A DNA stretch of 64,000 bases from assembly GCA_002501205.1 (NCBI GenBank), contig DLRW01000019.1, positions 11,783 to 75,782 on the forward strand, written 5' to 3'. The notes below the pieces were generated by a model. That model worked only from the letters and a program-made list of their open reading frames with translations. It searched no databases and had not been told where the DNA came from. Shown piece after piece: positions 25,858 through 36,900 of the stretch. How positions within the stretch are numbered: position 1 is the first letter of the stretch; each line of letters opens with the position of its first letter. The stretch comes from Flavobacteriales bacterium UBA7878 (GTDB lineage: Bacteria > Bacteroidota > Bacteroidia > Flavobacteriales > Schleiferiaceae). A program made the translations under genes and the position numbers.

Positions 25858-26872
25858 ATAAACCGTTTTGGAGGTTGGGGTCTTTCTTACCAAGATGCTT
25901 ATAGGCCTTTTCCGTAACCATCCTCCCTCTTTGGGTGCGAACCATAAAGCCTTGTTGAATGAGATAAGGCTCGTACACCTCTTCCAGGGTTCCGGCTTGT
26001 TCACCTACGGCAGTTGCAACGGTATTTAATCCTACCGGGCCTCCTTTAAACTTATCGATAATACAGAGTAGAATTTTATGGTCCATTTCATCTAAACCAT
26101 AGGTATCCACATGCAAGGCTTCCAATCCATAATTGGCAATTTCCAAACTGATAGTGCCATTGCCCTTTACCTGTGCAAAATCGCGCATCCGGCGCAACAA
26201 GGCATTAGCAATACGAGGGGTTCCTCTGCTGCGACGAGCTATTTCTACAGCAGCATTGGCATCAATCGGAACCTTAAGAATATGTGCCGACCTCTCTACG
26301 ATATTAGAAAGCAATTCAACCGAATAGTATTGCAAACGACTGTTGATCCCGAAACGGGCTCTTAGTGGAGCGGTAAGTAAGCCACTGCGAGTAGTAGCTC
26401 CAATTAAGGTAAACTGATTGAGGTTGATCTGCACGCTACGGGCGGCCGGACCACTGTCAATCATAATATCAATACGGTAATCCTCCATAGCAGAGTAGAG
26501 GTATTCCTCCACCACCGGACTAAGTCGATGAATCTCATCAATGAACAGCACATCACGTTCTTCCAGATTGGTAAGTAGCCCCGCTAATTCGCCCGGCTTA
26601 TCGATCACCGGTCCGGAACTAAGCTTAAGACCTGCTCCCAATTCATTGGCAATAATATGGGCTAGGGTAGTCTTTCCTAAACCGGGAGGCCCATGCAATA
26701 GTACATGATCCAGGGCCTCTTCCCTTTGATTTGCTGCAGCCACGAAAATGCGGAGATTTTCCAACACTTTATCCTGTCCGGCAAAATCATCGAAACTTAG
26801 GGGCCGTAACTTCTGTTCGAAATCCTGCTGGCCGTCTTCCAATTCCTCTTCTCCGTCTAAAAAACGCGTCAT
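25847..26872 (-). CDS. ruvB: Holliday junction DNA helicase RuvB
   Basis: A 341-residue AAA+ ATPase of family length. It has Walker A HGPPGLGKTTLAHIIANE, Walker B DVLFIDEIHRLS, the sensor motif TLIGATTRSG with the arginine finger region LLTAPLRARFG, and a C-terminal winged helix ending QRGRMVTEKAYKHLG. It drives branch migration with RuvA. It begins after a terminator that ends the oxidase operon, so it starts its own transcript with queG. Confidence 0.98.
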   Translation of the reverse strand: MTRFLDGEEELEDGQQDFEQKLRPLSFDDFAGQDKVLENLRIFVAAANQREEALDHVLLHGPPGLGKTTLAHIIANELGAGLKLSSGPVIDKPGELAGLLTNLEERDVLFIDEIHRLSPVVEEYLYSAMEDYRIDIMIDSGPAARSVQINLNQFTLIGATTRSGLLTAPLRARFGINSRLQYYSVELLSNIVERSAHILKVPIDANAAVEIARRSRGTPRIANALLRRMRDFAQVKGNGTISLEIANYGLEALHVDTYGLDEMDHKILLCIIDKFKGGPVGLNTVATAVGEQAGTLEEVYEPYLIQQGFMVRTQRGRMVTEKAYKHLGKKDPNLQNGLFDL

Positions 26873-26893
26873 ATAGCTGTTTCAGCAAAGTTA

Positions 26894-26929
26894 TCTAAAA
26901 TAAAAAGTCCCAACCTAGGGCCGGGACTT
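26894..26929 (-). terminator. terminator of the actA-F/coxBA operon
   Basis: AAGTCCC (26905-26911) pairs with GGGACTT (26923-26929) around an 11-base partly paired loop. The minus strand then reads through an A/T-rich stretch TTTTTATTTTAG. It lies 25 bases after the subunit I stop. Confidence 0.78.
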
Positions 26930-26954
26930 CTCAAATATCTAATAGAATACTATT

Positions 26955-28715
26955 CTAATGACTGGTGGCTATTTCCTCTTCAGTCATGGGCACTATTTGA
27001 GGAATAAAGTCCTCATCTGCACCTGGCTTAGAGTAATCATATGGCCAACGATGTACCTCAGGAATTTCTCCTGGCCAGTTGCCATGTACATGCTCTACCG
27101 GAGTAGTCCACTCTAAGGTATTCGAACGCCATGGGTTCTGAGAAGATTTCTTACCACGTAAGGCACTGTAGAAGAAGTTGTAGATGAAGATTACCTGAGC
27201 AATACCCCCAATGATTGCAAAATAGGATACCACCACGTTGATATCGGCAAGATCATCAAACATTGGGAAGTTGGTATTGGTGTAGTAACGACGGGGTAAA
27301 CCAGCCATTCCTAAGAAGTGCATTGGGAAGAATACACCATAGGCACAGATAAAGGTTACCCAGAAGTGCACATAGCCCAGGTTTTTATTCATTCTGCGAC
27401 CAAACAGTTTTGGGAACCAGTGATATACCCCGGCGAATAATCCGAAGATCGCTGAAAGACCCATTACAATGTGGAAGTGAGCTACTACGAAATAAGTATC
27501 GTGAACGTTGATATCCAAGGCACTGTCACCTAAGATCAAACCAGTTACACCACCAGTAATGAAGGTAGATACCAAGCCAATTGAGAACATCATGGCCGGG
27601 GTAAACTGTAAATTACCTTTCCATAATGTAGTGATGTAGTTAAAGGCTTTTACCGCAGATGGAATCGCAATTAAGAGGGTGGTGAAAGTAAACACCGAAC
27701 CTAAGAATGGATTCATACCGGTAACGAACATGTGGTGACCCCAAACGATAAAGCTTAAGAATGCAATCGCTAAAATCGAACCTACCATCGCACGGTAACC
27801 GAAAATCGGCTTACGGGCATTCGTCGAAATTACTTCCGAGCTAATACCTAATGCTGGTAAAAGAATAATATATACCTCAGGGTGACCTAAGAACCAGAAC
27901 AAGTGTTGGTATAAGATTGGGCTACCACCTTGATTGGTTAAAAGCTCGCCAGCTACCATAATGTCGGAAAGGTAGAAGCTGGTTCCGAAGCTACGGTCGA
28001 AGATTAACAATAAGGCGGCTGAAAACAGAACCGGGAATGAAAGCACCCCCAGGATAGCTGTTACAAAGAAGGCCCAAATGGTCAAAGGAAGACGAGTCAT
28101 GCTCATTCCTTTGGTACGTAAGTTTAATACGGTTACGATGTAGTTCAAGGCACCTAATAAAGAAGATACGATAAACAGAGACATAGAAACCAACCATAAT
28201 GTCATACCGGTACCTGAACCTGGAATCGCTTGTGGCAAGGCACTTAAAGGTGGATATATGGTCCATCCTGCAGAAGCTGGTCCATTCTCCACAAAGAGAG
28301 AGCTAATCATTACCACTGAAGAGACAAAGAAGAACCAGTAAGACAACATGTTAATGAAACCGGAAGCCATATCACGAGCACCAATCTGCAATGGAATCAA
28401 AAGGTTTGAGAAGGTACCACTAAGACCAGCGGTCAATACGAAGAATACCATGATGGTACCGTGGATGGTAACCAAAGCCAGGTAAATATCAGGAGTCATT
28501 ACTCCATCCTCAGCCCACTTTCCTAAAAGGGCATCAAGGATAGGCCATTCATGATCAGGCCAAGCTAATTGTAAACGGAACAAGAGGGACATTCCCACAC
28601 CAATAATACCCATGATCATACCAGTGATCAGGAATTGCTTGGCGATCATTTTATGATCCGTACTAAAAATATATTTCGTGATGAAAGTTTCCTTGTGGTG
28701 TTCGTGTGATTCCAT
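26955..28715 (-). CDS. ctaD: cytochrome c oxidase subunit I
   Basis: A 586-residue subunit I with twelve membrane helices. The active-site set is present: GHPEVYIILLPALGI (CuB histidine and cross-linked tyrosine, around residue 279), WGHHMFVTGM (two CuB histidines) and HDTYFVVAHFHIVMG (haem a3/a ligands). The Tyr in GHPEVY and the motif order place it in the A-type haem-copper oxidases with a K channel. It reduces oxygen to water and pumps protons. The gene lies 45 bases after subunit II and ends the ACIII-oxidase operon, consistent with an ACIII-oxidase supercomplex. Confidence 0.98.
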   Translation of the reverse strand: MESHEHHKETFITKYIFSTDHKMIAKQFLITGMIMGIIGVGMSLLFRLQLAWPDHEWPILDALLGKWAEDGVMTPDIYLALVTIHGTIMVFFVLTAGLSGTFSNLLIPLQIGARDMASGFINMLSYWFFFVSSVVMISSLFVENGPASAGWTIYPPLSALPQAIPGSGTGMTLWLVSMSLFIVSSLLGALNYIVTVLNLRTKGMSMTRLPLTIWAFFVTAILGVLSFPVLFSAALLLIFDRSFGTSFYLSDIMVAGELLTNQGGSPILYQHLFWFLGHPEVYIILLPALGISSEVISTNARKPIFGYRAMVGSILAIAFLSFIVWGHHMFVTGMNPFLGSVFTFTTLLIAIPSAVKAFNYITTLWKGNLQFTPAMMFSIGLVSTFITGGVTGLILGDSALDINVHDTYFVVAHFHIVMGLSAIFGLFAGVYHWFPKLFGRRMNKNLGYVHFWVTFICAYGVFFPMHFLGMAGLPRRYYTNTNFPMFDDLADINVVVSYFAIIGGIAQVIFIYNFFYSALRGKKSSQNPWRSNTLEWTTPVEHVHGNWPGEIPEVHRWPYDYSKPGADEDFIPQIVPMTEEEIATSH

Positions 28716-28760
28716 TTGCTTCTTTCGGTTTCAGTCCTTTAATACTTTCCTAGCTAATTC

Positions 28761-29789
28761 TTACAACATTTCAGCAAAGGTCTGCTGCTGCTTCATCCAA
28801 TCGTTGAAGGCTCCTTCTTCTTCAACCACAACCTTTAACTGCATATTGTAGTGCGCCGCACCACAAATTTTGTTACACAGCAATACGTAATCGAATTCCC
28901 ATGGGTCTTCGCCACGCTCTGCGCGCAAAGCGTTTACGCGTTTCACTTTTTTGATCATTTCCGGCTTACTACGCATTTCTGCGGTAGTAATGTTAGGTGT
29001 AAACTGGAATTGGGTACGAGTACCTGGTACACAGTTCATTTGTACACGGAAATGAGGTAAATAAGCGGAGTGAATAACATCCTGAGATCGGAACTTTAAA
29101 AGTACCGGACGCCCCTTAGGCAAATGTAATTCGTTGGTGACAATATCATTTGCAGAGTGCTCATCACTTGGATCTACACCTAAGGTGTTTACACCCTCGA
29201 TTAAACGCACATTAGCATATCCCAATTCATTATCACTACCAGCATAACGAGCCTGCCATCCGAATTGCTTGGCGTAGATTTCTACGACCATTGGCTCTTC
29301 GGTATTTTCAGGATTCATCACATTGCTCCAAGTAGTTAACCCGTATAAGATCAAACCAGCCAAAACAACGGCAGGAACACCAGTCCAGAATAATTCCAAA
29401 CGGTTGTTGTGTTCCATATAAGTTGCCTTGCGGTTTTTACGACCACGGAACATAAAGGCAAATCCAAATAATAAAGGTTGAGTTACCAGGAAGGCAGTTA
29501 AGATAACGCCCATGGAAATATTCCAAAGGTTATCGATTTCTGCTCCATGCTCAGAAGCTGCAACCGGTAAAGTCACATCCATATACTCATTGACCATCCA
29601 GGCAAAGGCGCCAAAGAAGAACACGAGGAATAAAATCATTAACCAGCCCTGGGTGTTGTTATCACGATCGTCAACCTTTACATCAGTGTCGGTTCCTTTG
29701 ATTTGAGAAGAAATCTCAAAAATCCGAACAGCCTGAGTGAGGGCGGCAACCGCCAGGAGTGCTACTACGATTACTAATAAAGTCTCCAT
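28761..29789 (-). CDS. ctaC: cytochrome c oxidase subunit II
   Basis: A 342-residue subunit II. It has an N-terminal helix, two membrane hairpin helices (about residues 48-66 and 92-112, then 135-152), and a periplasmic cupredoxin domain with the CuA ligands C305, C309, H313 and M316 in CNKICGAAHYNM. Upstream histidine DVIHSAYLPHF completes the site. It takes electrons from cytochrome c or directly from the ACIII cytochromes. There is no fused cytochrome c domain, so the ActE or ActA haem domain is the probable donor. It follows actF by 24 bases. Confidence 0.97.
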   Translation of the reverse strand: METLLVIVVALLAVAALTQAVRIFEISSQIKGTDTDVKVDDRDNNTQGWLMILFLVFFFGAFAWMVNEYMDVTLPVAASEHGAEIDNLWNISMGVILTAFLVTQPLLFGFAFMFRGRKNRKATYMEHNNRLELFWTGVPAVVLAGLILYGLTTWSNVMNPENTEEPMVVEIYAKQFGWQARYAGSDNELGYANVRLIEGVNTLGVDPSDEHSANDIVTNELHLPKGRPVLLKFRSQDVIHSAYLPHFRVQMNCVPGTRTQFQFTPNITTAEMRSKPEMIKKVKRVNALRAERGEDPWEFDYVLLCNKICGAAHYNMQLKVVVEEEGAFNDWMKQQQTFAEML

Positions 29790-29813
29790 GTATTACTAGT
29801 GTTTCTTTTCTAA

Positions 29814-31283
29814 TTATTGATGGAAATGGGTACTCTCCACATACATTGGGTGATTCTTGGCCATCAAAGGAGCTTTGCTCAAGGCACGGAAAACCACATT
29901 AATAAACAGTCCAACAAATCCGAGCATGGTACCAATTTGTACCAGACCCAAAGTCCAGTTGTTACCAACTGATCCCGGCATAATCATAATAAAGATGTCC
30001 ATCCAGTGTCCGAAGAGAATTACCACACCAGCGGTGAAGATAAATCCTTTGTTACGCTTGGCATCGCGGCTCATCAATACTAAGATTGGGAACAAGAAGT
30101 TAAGCACCAACATGGTAAAGAATAATCCTTTGTACTCACCAAAGCGAGCCATGTAGTAAGTTACTTCTTCAGGGATATTAGAGTACCAAATCAACATAAA
30201 CTGAGAGAACCATAGGTAAGTCCAGAAAATGGAGAAGGCAAACATAAATTTGGCAATATCGTGGATGTGGCTGTGGTTTACTTCTGCTAAGTAACCTTTA
30301 CCTTTCAAGTACAACACGATCATCATTAAGGCTGTAAGAGCAGACACGAACATGGTGGCAAATACATACCATCCAAATAAGGTACTAAACCAGTGAGTAT
30401 CGATACTCATGATCCAATCCCAAGCACTGGTAGAAGAAGTAACCGCAAAGAATACCAGGAATCCGGCACCCAGGTTACGCATCTTAGCCCAGTTCTTGGC
30501 ATAGTCTACACCAGCTTGCTCAAAACGTAAGCTCATCTTACGTAACATATAAGCGGCACCTATCCATCCTCCTAAGTAGATCAAAGCTCTTAAGGTGAAG
30601 AAAGCACCATTTAAATAGCCTTCCTTACCTGCGATCAGAGCATCGTAATTAGGACTATCCGGGTTCATAATTCCTTCGGCCATCCAGTGGTAAACGTGGT
30701 TGCCACCGATATGGAACCATCCGGTAAGGATGATAATCAAGATTACCAAACCAGGCACCCAGATAAAGCTGGCCATAGCCTCCAATACACGAAGGATTAC
30801 AGCAGACCAACCTACTTGCGCTGCATACTGCACTGCCATAAAGAACAAGGCTCCTAAACCTAAAGCTAAAGCCCAAAAGCTATTTACTAATAGGTTAGAC
30901 CAGGGCTTATTCTCAATTTGGTGATGAATATGCTCAGCATCGTGATGCTCAGGTGAAGCATAAAAGTGGTTGTTTTCCGGAATGGCACGAGAAGCACCTT
31001 TATGATAGGTAAAATCGTCGGTTTCCGGCATATCATCATGCACTAAAGCAGGGTGTACTGCCGTTTCGTGATGAGCTTCTTCTCCATGGCTATCATGGCT
31101 AGCGTGATCGGAATGCTCAGCATGATCCGAATGATCAGCGTGCTCATCCTGCATCGTTGCGTGTTCTCCGTGCTCATCTTCATGATGACCTCCGCCAGCC
31201 AGAAAGCTGAAGCCTACGGAAAGCGCACCGATCAAAATCAGTACGTAAGAAATGGTTTTTAGTCGGCTTGAAAATTCAAACAT
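29814..31283 (-). CDS. actF: alternative complex III subunit ActF
   Basis: A 489-residue integral membrane subunit with about ten helices. The N-terminal helix is followed by a periplasmic or luminal stretch extremely rich in His, Asp and Glu (residues about 31-125), then the helices. ActF is a homologue of ActC (the NrfD/PsrC-like pair), and together they form the membrane core of the menaquinol:electron acceptor oxidoreductase. The motifs WYSNIPEEVTYYMAR and GHWMDIFIMIMPG are typical. It lies between actE and coxB. The His-rich region is longer than needed for the fold and may bind metal, or be a non-functional extension; the sequence cannot say. Confidence 0.93.
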   Translation of the reverse strand: MFEFSSRLKTISYVLILIGALSVGFSFLAGGGHHEDEHGEHATMQDEHADHSDHAEHSDHASHDSHGEEAHHETAVHPALVHDDMPETDDFTYHKGASRAIPENNHFYASPEHHDAEHIHHQIENKPWSNLLVNSFWALALGLGALFFMAVQYAAQVGWSAVILRVLEAMASFIWVPGLVILIIILTGWFHIGGNHVYHWMAEGIMNPDSPNYDALIAGKEGYLNGAFFTLRALIYLGGWIGAAYMLRKMSLRFEQAGVDYAKNWAKMRNLGAGFLVFFAVTSSTSAWDWIMSIDTHWFSTLFGWYVFATMFVSALTALMMIVLYLKGKGYLAEVNHSHIHDIAKFMFAFSIFWTYLWFSQFMLIWYSNIPEEVTYYMARFGEYKGLFFTMLVLNFLFPILVLMSRDAKRNKGFIFTAGVVILFGHWMDIFIMIMPGSVGNNWTLGLVQIGTMLGFVGLFINVVFRALSKAPLMAKNHPMYVESTHFHQ

Positions 31284-31319
31284 CTCTGCGGTCGTTAAAG
31301 ATTGTTAATGCTTCGTTTA

Positions 31320-31964
31320 TCAGCTTTCTGTTGATTCTCCTTCAGCAGCTGCATCGCCAGCAGCGGCATCCTCAGCAGGGGCTTCTTCTTTGGCCGGAGC
31401 CATAGCCTCTTTGAGTTCCATTACATACAGGGCCAATTTCCAACGTTCTTCTGGAGTTACCTGAGAGGCATGAGATCCCATTACCCCTTTTCCATAGGTA
31501 ATTACATGGAAGATCGATCCATAGTTGATATCACGATCAGCATAATTAGGTACTCCTAAGAATTTCTCTCTTTTTACCAGAACACCTTGACCGTCGCCTT
31601 TATCACCATGACAGTGGGCACAGAAAATGGTATACAGTTCTTTGGCTTCAGCCATAGTTTGCTCATCGGCTACAAAGCCAGTAGGCAATTTCATATGGGC
31701 TTTTGCTGAATCGTATCCAGCAGCATCCGCACTGTAGTGCTCATAGCTCATAAATCCGCGTGGAATGGTTCCTTCAACCGGTTTACGTGCAGAAGTACTG
31801 TCACTGAAAAGATCGGTAGGAGAATAGGCTTCCAAAGCTGGACCATCATACATATCGGGCATATACTGCCAACCGCGATGGTTTTCTTCTTGCTTACAAG
31901 CAACCAGCATTAAACCGGCTACTCCAAAAGCGAACAATTTATTGATAGTACCTTTTTTAAGCAT
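31320..31964 (-). CDS. actE: alternative complex III monohaem cytochrome c subunit ActE
   Basis: A 214-residue lipoprotein (lipobox LMLVAC, Cys23) with one haem c site, C115-A-H-C118-H119. The probable distal ligand is the Met in GVMGSHAS near residue 160. An Ala/Glu-rich tail ends the protein (PAEDAAAGDAAAEG). ActE is the peripheral cytochrome c that passes electrons out of ACIII toward the oxidase. The start overlaps the actD stop by 8 bases. Confidence 0.94.
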   Translation of the reverse strand: MLKKGTINKLFAFGVAGLMLVACKQEENHRGWQYMPDMYDGPALEAYSPTDLFSDSTSARKPVEGTIPRGFMSYEHYSADAAGYDSAKAHMKLPTGFVADEQTMAEAKELYTIFCAHCHGDKGDGQGVLVKREKFLGVPNYADRDINYGSIFHVITYGKGVMGSHASQVTPEERWKLALYVMELKEAMAPAKEEAPAEDAAAGDAAAEGESTES

Positions 31965-32502
31965 GCTCAGCGGAATTTACACTTACTTCAATAGCACCTG
32001 TTTCTTTCAACAGGGCCATAATATCTTCATTGCTGTGGTCGCCACCGGCTACCACTTCCATTAAAAACTTGTCGTCAGTTGTACGAGGATCTGGGTTTTG
32101 AGCTTTGGCGCCTGGATATATCTTGTTGCGGAAAAAGAATGTCCACACCATTAAGTGAGCGGCAAAGAACACAGTTAATTCGAACATGATAGGAACGAAG
32201 GCAGGCATGTTCTCACCCCAACTGAAACTTGGCTTACCACCAATATTCAAAGGCCAGTCTACGATCATCATACCATAGGTAAGAGAAATCGCGGTAGCTA
32301 AACCTAAGGTTCCGTATAAAAATGCGGCAATGGCAATACGGGTTTCCTTTAAGCCCATCGCTTTATCCAATCCGTGCACCGGAAATGGAGAATATACTTC
32401 CTGGATCTCGAGACCTTTCTCGCGAACCTGCTTCACACCAGACAACAACACATCGTCGTCGTCGTACAGTGCATTGATTATTGTTTGATTAGTGCTCGCC
32501 AT
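31957..32502 (-). CDS. actD: alternative complex III subunit ActD (DUF3341)
   Basis: A 181-residue protein. The cytoplasmic start contains the DUF3341 pattern VREKGLEIQEVYSPFPVHGLDKAMGL, followed by two membrane helices (about 58-80 and 103-125) and a soluble tail. ActD is a small membrane subunit of ACIII. It overlaps actC by 14 bases and actE by 8 bases, showing tight coupling. Confidence 0.94.
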   Translation of the reverse strand: MASTNQTIINALYDDDDVLLSGVKQVREKGLEIQEVYSPFPVHGLDKAMGLKETRIAIAAFLYGTLGLATAISLTYGMMIVDWPLNIGGKPSFSWGENMPAFVPIMFELTVFFAAHLMVWTFFFRNKIYPGAKAQNPDPRTTDDKFLMEVVAGGDHSNEDIMALLKETGAIEVSVNSAEHA

Positions 32503-33889
32503 GCTCTTGCTCTTGTTTCTCTTGAAGTTTCTTGTAGTTATCGCCAGATGATTTCAAAATGGTCTTCAGTTCGGCCTGAGCAATTACCGGGAAGGTACGT
32601 GCATATAAAAGGAACAGAACGAAGAAGAAACCGATAGTACCGATAAAGATTCCGATGTCTACGAAAGTTGGAGAGAACATACTCCAGCTTGATGGTAAGT
32701 AATCGCGGTGTAGAGAAGTTACGATAATCACGAAACGCTCGAACCACATACCGATGTTCACCACAATCGAAATGAAGAAGGTAAACATTAAGCTGGTCCG
32801 TAATTTCTTGATCCACATGAACTGTGGAGAGAATACGTTACAGGTCATCATACTCCAGTAAGCCCACCAGTAAGGACCGGTTGCACGGTTTAAGAAGGCA
32901 TACTGTTCGTACTCCACTCCAGAATACCATGCGATGAAAAGCTCGGTGATGTAGGCAATACCTACAATCGAACCGGTCAACATAATTACGATGTTCATCA
33001 TCTCGATATGCTGAATGGTAATGTACTGCTCCATCTTAAACACTTTACGCACGATGATCAAGAGCGTTTGTACCATGGCAAATCCTGAGAAGATCGCACC
33101 CGCAACAAAGTATGGAGGGAAAATAGTGGTGTGCCATCCGGGGATAACCGAAGTAGCAAAGTCCATAGATACAATGGTGTGTACCGATAGTACCAGTGGA
33201 GTTGCCAAACCGGCCAATACCAAGGATACTTCCTCGAAACGTTGCCAGTGTTTAGCCTTACCACCCCATCCAAAGCTGAGGATCTTATAGATATGCTTCT
33301 GTACTGGTTTCACTGCACGGTCACGAATCATGGCAAAATCAGGAATAAGACCTACATACCAGAATACTACCGATACCGAGAAATAAGTAGAGATCGCAAA
33401 TACGTCCCAAAGAAGTGGTGAGTTAAAGTTCACCCACAAGGAACCGAATTGGTTAGGAATTGGGAATACAAAATAGGCCAACCAGATACGACCCATGTGA
33501 ATACCAGGGAATAATGCCGCCTGAATTACGGAGAAGATGGTCATCGCTTCCGCAGAACGGTTGATGGACATTCTCCACTTTTGACGGAATAACAACAGTA
33601 CCGCGGAAATAAGTGTACCGGCGTGACCGATACCTACCCACCATACGAAGTTGGTGATATCCCAGGCCCAACCTACTGTTTTGTTCAAACCCCAGGTACC
33701 GATACCTACACCAATGGTGTAGAGGATACATCCTACTCCCCAAAGGAAAGCGAGGAGGGCTAAACTAAATACCAGCCACCAGGATTTGGGCGCTGAAGAC
33801 TCTACCGGACGAACTACATCTACCGTAATATCGTGGTAGGACTTGTCGCCTTCAATAAGAGGTTTGCGTATTGGCGCTTCGTAATGCAT
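32489..33889 (-). CDS. actC: alternative complex III quinol-binding subunit ActC (NrfD-like)
   Basis: A 466-residue polytopic NrfD/PsrC-family protein with ten predicted helices. It has the typical start KPLIEGDKSYHDITVDVVRPVE (given here as two joined short motifs: KPLIEGDKSYHD and ITVDVVRPVE), WWVGIGHAGTLISAVLLLFRQKWR, and HTIVSMDFATSVIPGWHTTIFPPYFVAGAIFSG. Family knowledge places the menaquinol site near the interface with ActB. The C-terminal tail is charged and helical. It lies 13 bases after actB. Confidence 0.95.
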   Translation of the reverse strand: MHYEAPIRKPLIEGDKSYHDITVDVVRPVESSAPKSWWLVFSLALLAFLWGVGCILYTIGVGIGTWGLNKTVGWAWDITNFVWWVGIGHAGTLISAVLLLFRQKWRMSINRSAEAMTIFSVIQAALFPGIHMGRIWLAYFVFPIPNQFGSLWVNFNSPLLWDVFAISTYFSVSVVFWYVGLIPDFAMIRDRAVKPVQKHIYKILSFGWGGKAKHWQRFEEVSLVLAGLATPLVLSVHTIVSMDFATSVIPGWHTTIFPPYFVAGAIFSGFAMVQTLLIIVRKVFKMEQYITIQHIEMMNIVIMLTGSIVGIAYITELFIAWYSGVEYEQYAFLNRATGPYWWAYWSMMTCNVFSPQFMWIKKLRTSLMFTFFISIVVNIGMWFERFVIIVTSLHRDYLPSSWSMFSPTFVDIGIFIGTIGFFFVLFLLYARTFPVIAQAELKTILKSSGDNYKKLQEKQEQEHGEH

Positions 33890-33902
33890 GTTTTCCTCGA
33901 AA

Positions 33903-36900
33903 TTAAGCTGTTGTGTTACGTACTTTAACTTGATAGAATACCGATGGCTGTGTTCCTACAGAACCCAAAAGGTGATACATCCGTTTGTCTTGTTTCAGGT
34001 TAAATACCTGAGACTTCTTATCGTTTACATCACCGAATACAATGGCTCCGGTATCACAGGCAGACTGACAGGCAGTTTGAACATCACCGTCTTTCAGTGC
34101 TACACCGCGTTTCTTAGCTTCCAGTTTACCCAACTGAGTACGTTGGATACACATAGAGCATTTCTCCATTACACCACGAGAACGCACGGTTACATCGGGG
34201 TTTAATACCATACGACCTAAGTCTTCATTCATGGCGTAGTTCTCTTTGAACATACCCATGGTATTGTCATGGTACTGGAACCAGTTAAAACGACGTACTT
34301 TATAAGGACAGTTGTTGGCACAGTAACGAGTACCAATACAACGGTTGTAAGTCATGTGATTTAAACCTTCTGCACTGTGAGTAGTAGCCGCTACCGGACA
34401 TACTGTTTCACAAGGTGCGTGGTTACAGTGTTGACACATAACAGGCTGGAAGAATACTTCAGGACTTTCAGAAGGTTTTTCCATATCCGCATACATATCG
34501 GTGGCACCTTTACCTAAAAGACCAATTCCTTCGTAACCTAATTCATCTGCATTTTCCTTGGTAACATCAGAGCTATAGTAGCGGTCGATACGCAACCAGT
34601 GCATATCGCGGTGCTTACGCATCTCATCTTTACCTACAACCGGAACGTTATTCTCAGAGTGGCAAGCAATAACACAAGCGCCACATCCATTACAAAGGTT
34701 TAAGTCGATAGACATATTCCACATGTGTCCGGTTTCATGATCGAAATCGTCCCACAGGTTTACATCGTCACCAACTAATGGTCCTTTGTAAGTATTAAAG
34801 ATTGGAGGCTCATTCCAGCCATCATGACCGTTCTGAGCAGGCTCGTTCAAGAAGGTATTTAAGCTTACCTCTTTTACGATATCGCGACCCATCATAGTAT
34901 GCGCTAACTGAATACAAGCGAACTTGTGCTCTGCGCCTTCTACCGGGCTAATTTTAACTTCTGCACTGTGGTCCATGCCCATCAATTGGAAGGCATTAAC
35001 CCCAACTTTATCGGCAACCTCACCTGCGCCATCACGGCCAAAGCCCACGGCTAAACAAGCAGTACCAATAGTTTGACCAGGCTGAATAAATACCGGAACA
35101 TTCTCCAGGGTTTTAGACCCCACTTGAAGGTTTACCACCGAACCATTTAAGGCCCCATTAGATTCATTCCAGTTCTTTAAGCCCAATTCTGCCGCATCAG
35201 CAGCAGCTACACTTAAATAGTTATCCCAGGAAACTCGGCTAATTGGATCAGGGAATTCTAACAACCAAGGGTTATTAGCGATGGTTCCCACACCCATACC
35301 GGTTAACTGGCTAAAGTTTAATTCCATGGAAGGAGCCTTCTTAGCAGTAGCTAAGGCATCGGATGCAGAAACTGCAACATCAATGCTAATTCCACCTTCT
35401 TCCATTTCAGTGTCGGCAGCCATTTCTTCGGCTACCGCAGATGACTTCACAAATACACCATCATGTAAAACCTTGGTCCAATCGGTAGATCCTAAGATAC
35501 CTGCATTCCAATTTGATTTGATAAAATCCAAGTAAGAACCACCCATTCCAGACCAGCTCATGAGGCAATCCTCAAACTGGCGAGTACTGAATAAGGTTTT
35601 GATGGTAGGCTGTTGCAAGCTGTAGTGCATATCCGCAGGACTGAAATCTCCCCAGCTTTCGAGGTAGTGATTTTCAGCGGCTACAAAAGCAGAAAGCTTA
35701 GCGGTTTCATCCGACTTCATGCTTACGGCTACCGTAGTTGGCACCTTGGCATAACCAGCTTTGAAATCAGCATTTCCAGATAAAACATAAGCAGGGTTTA
35801 AGTTGTGGGTAATTACCGCACCTACATTACCTGCTTTCATATCGGTGATTAAAGCCTGGATAGCTTTATCATCACCTTGACGGAGGTAAGAACGATTCTT
35901 GTGAGAAACAGTTACCTCAGTATTTCCTAACATTTGGTTGATGGCAATACACAAGTGCTCATTGGCCTTGCTGTTACCACCACATACTACCAATCCGTTT
36001 TTACCGGCCGCCAATAACTCTTGAGCGGCGGCTTTCACTTCAGACTTCAATACTGAAGAACCTGAAACCGTAGCCAAACCTTTGGCAGAAGCGATCTCAT
36101 TGTAAAGACCTACTAATACGGCACCGTATTCGGCAGCTTTTACTTTATGACGCTTATCGGCATTGGAACCAGTTAAAGAAAGACCGGCTTCGAATTGGAA
36201 GTGACGAGACATACCCTCACCAGGTACGCGGTTCTTAGCATAATCGCCCGCTACGGACTGACCAACCCAGTTGCCCAGGAAGTCGGCACCTACCGATACA
36301 ATCGCCTTAGCATTGGCGAAATTATAAAGGCCTAAGGCACGCTTTCCGGTTACTTCTTTCCAGGCATCCAATTTATTGGAGTAGCTCATTGGATCGAAGC
36401 TTACATGACGGAAATTGCTGTAGCTCTCACCAAATTTCTTGATCAGGGCCTTTTGAGAAGGACTAATCACAGAAGAAGTTAATACCACCACTTGCTTACC
36501 AGCAGCTTCAGCCGCTAATAAACCTTTCTTCACACCGGCATCCAGGCTAGCCCAATCTGAGCTTTCTCCTTTTACCATTGGATTCTGAAGACGAGTAGCA
36601 TCATATAAGTTCAACACCGAAGCATGAACACGGGTATTAGCCCCGCCATTCATTTTAGCCTCGCGGTTGTTCTCTACTTTAATAGGGCGACCTTCACGGG
36701 TTTTGATTAATACCGAGGCATAATCGTGACCGTCGTAATAGCTGGTCGCATAGTAGTTCGCAATCCCTGGAATAATTTCTTCGGGAGCCACTACATAAGG
36801 TAATGATTCGTAAACGGGAGATTCACAAGCGGCCAGAGTAGCGGCAGCGGTGGTGAAGCCCATATATTTAAGGAAATCACGACGAGAAGTATGGGTACTC

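Noticed and set aside
24919..26004. A longer QueG starting at 26004
   Set aside because: The added residues are read from the ruvB coding region and match no QueG; the TTG at 25857 fits the coupled start.
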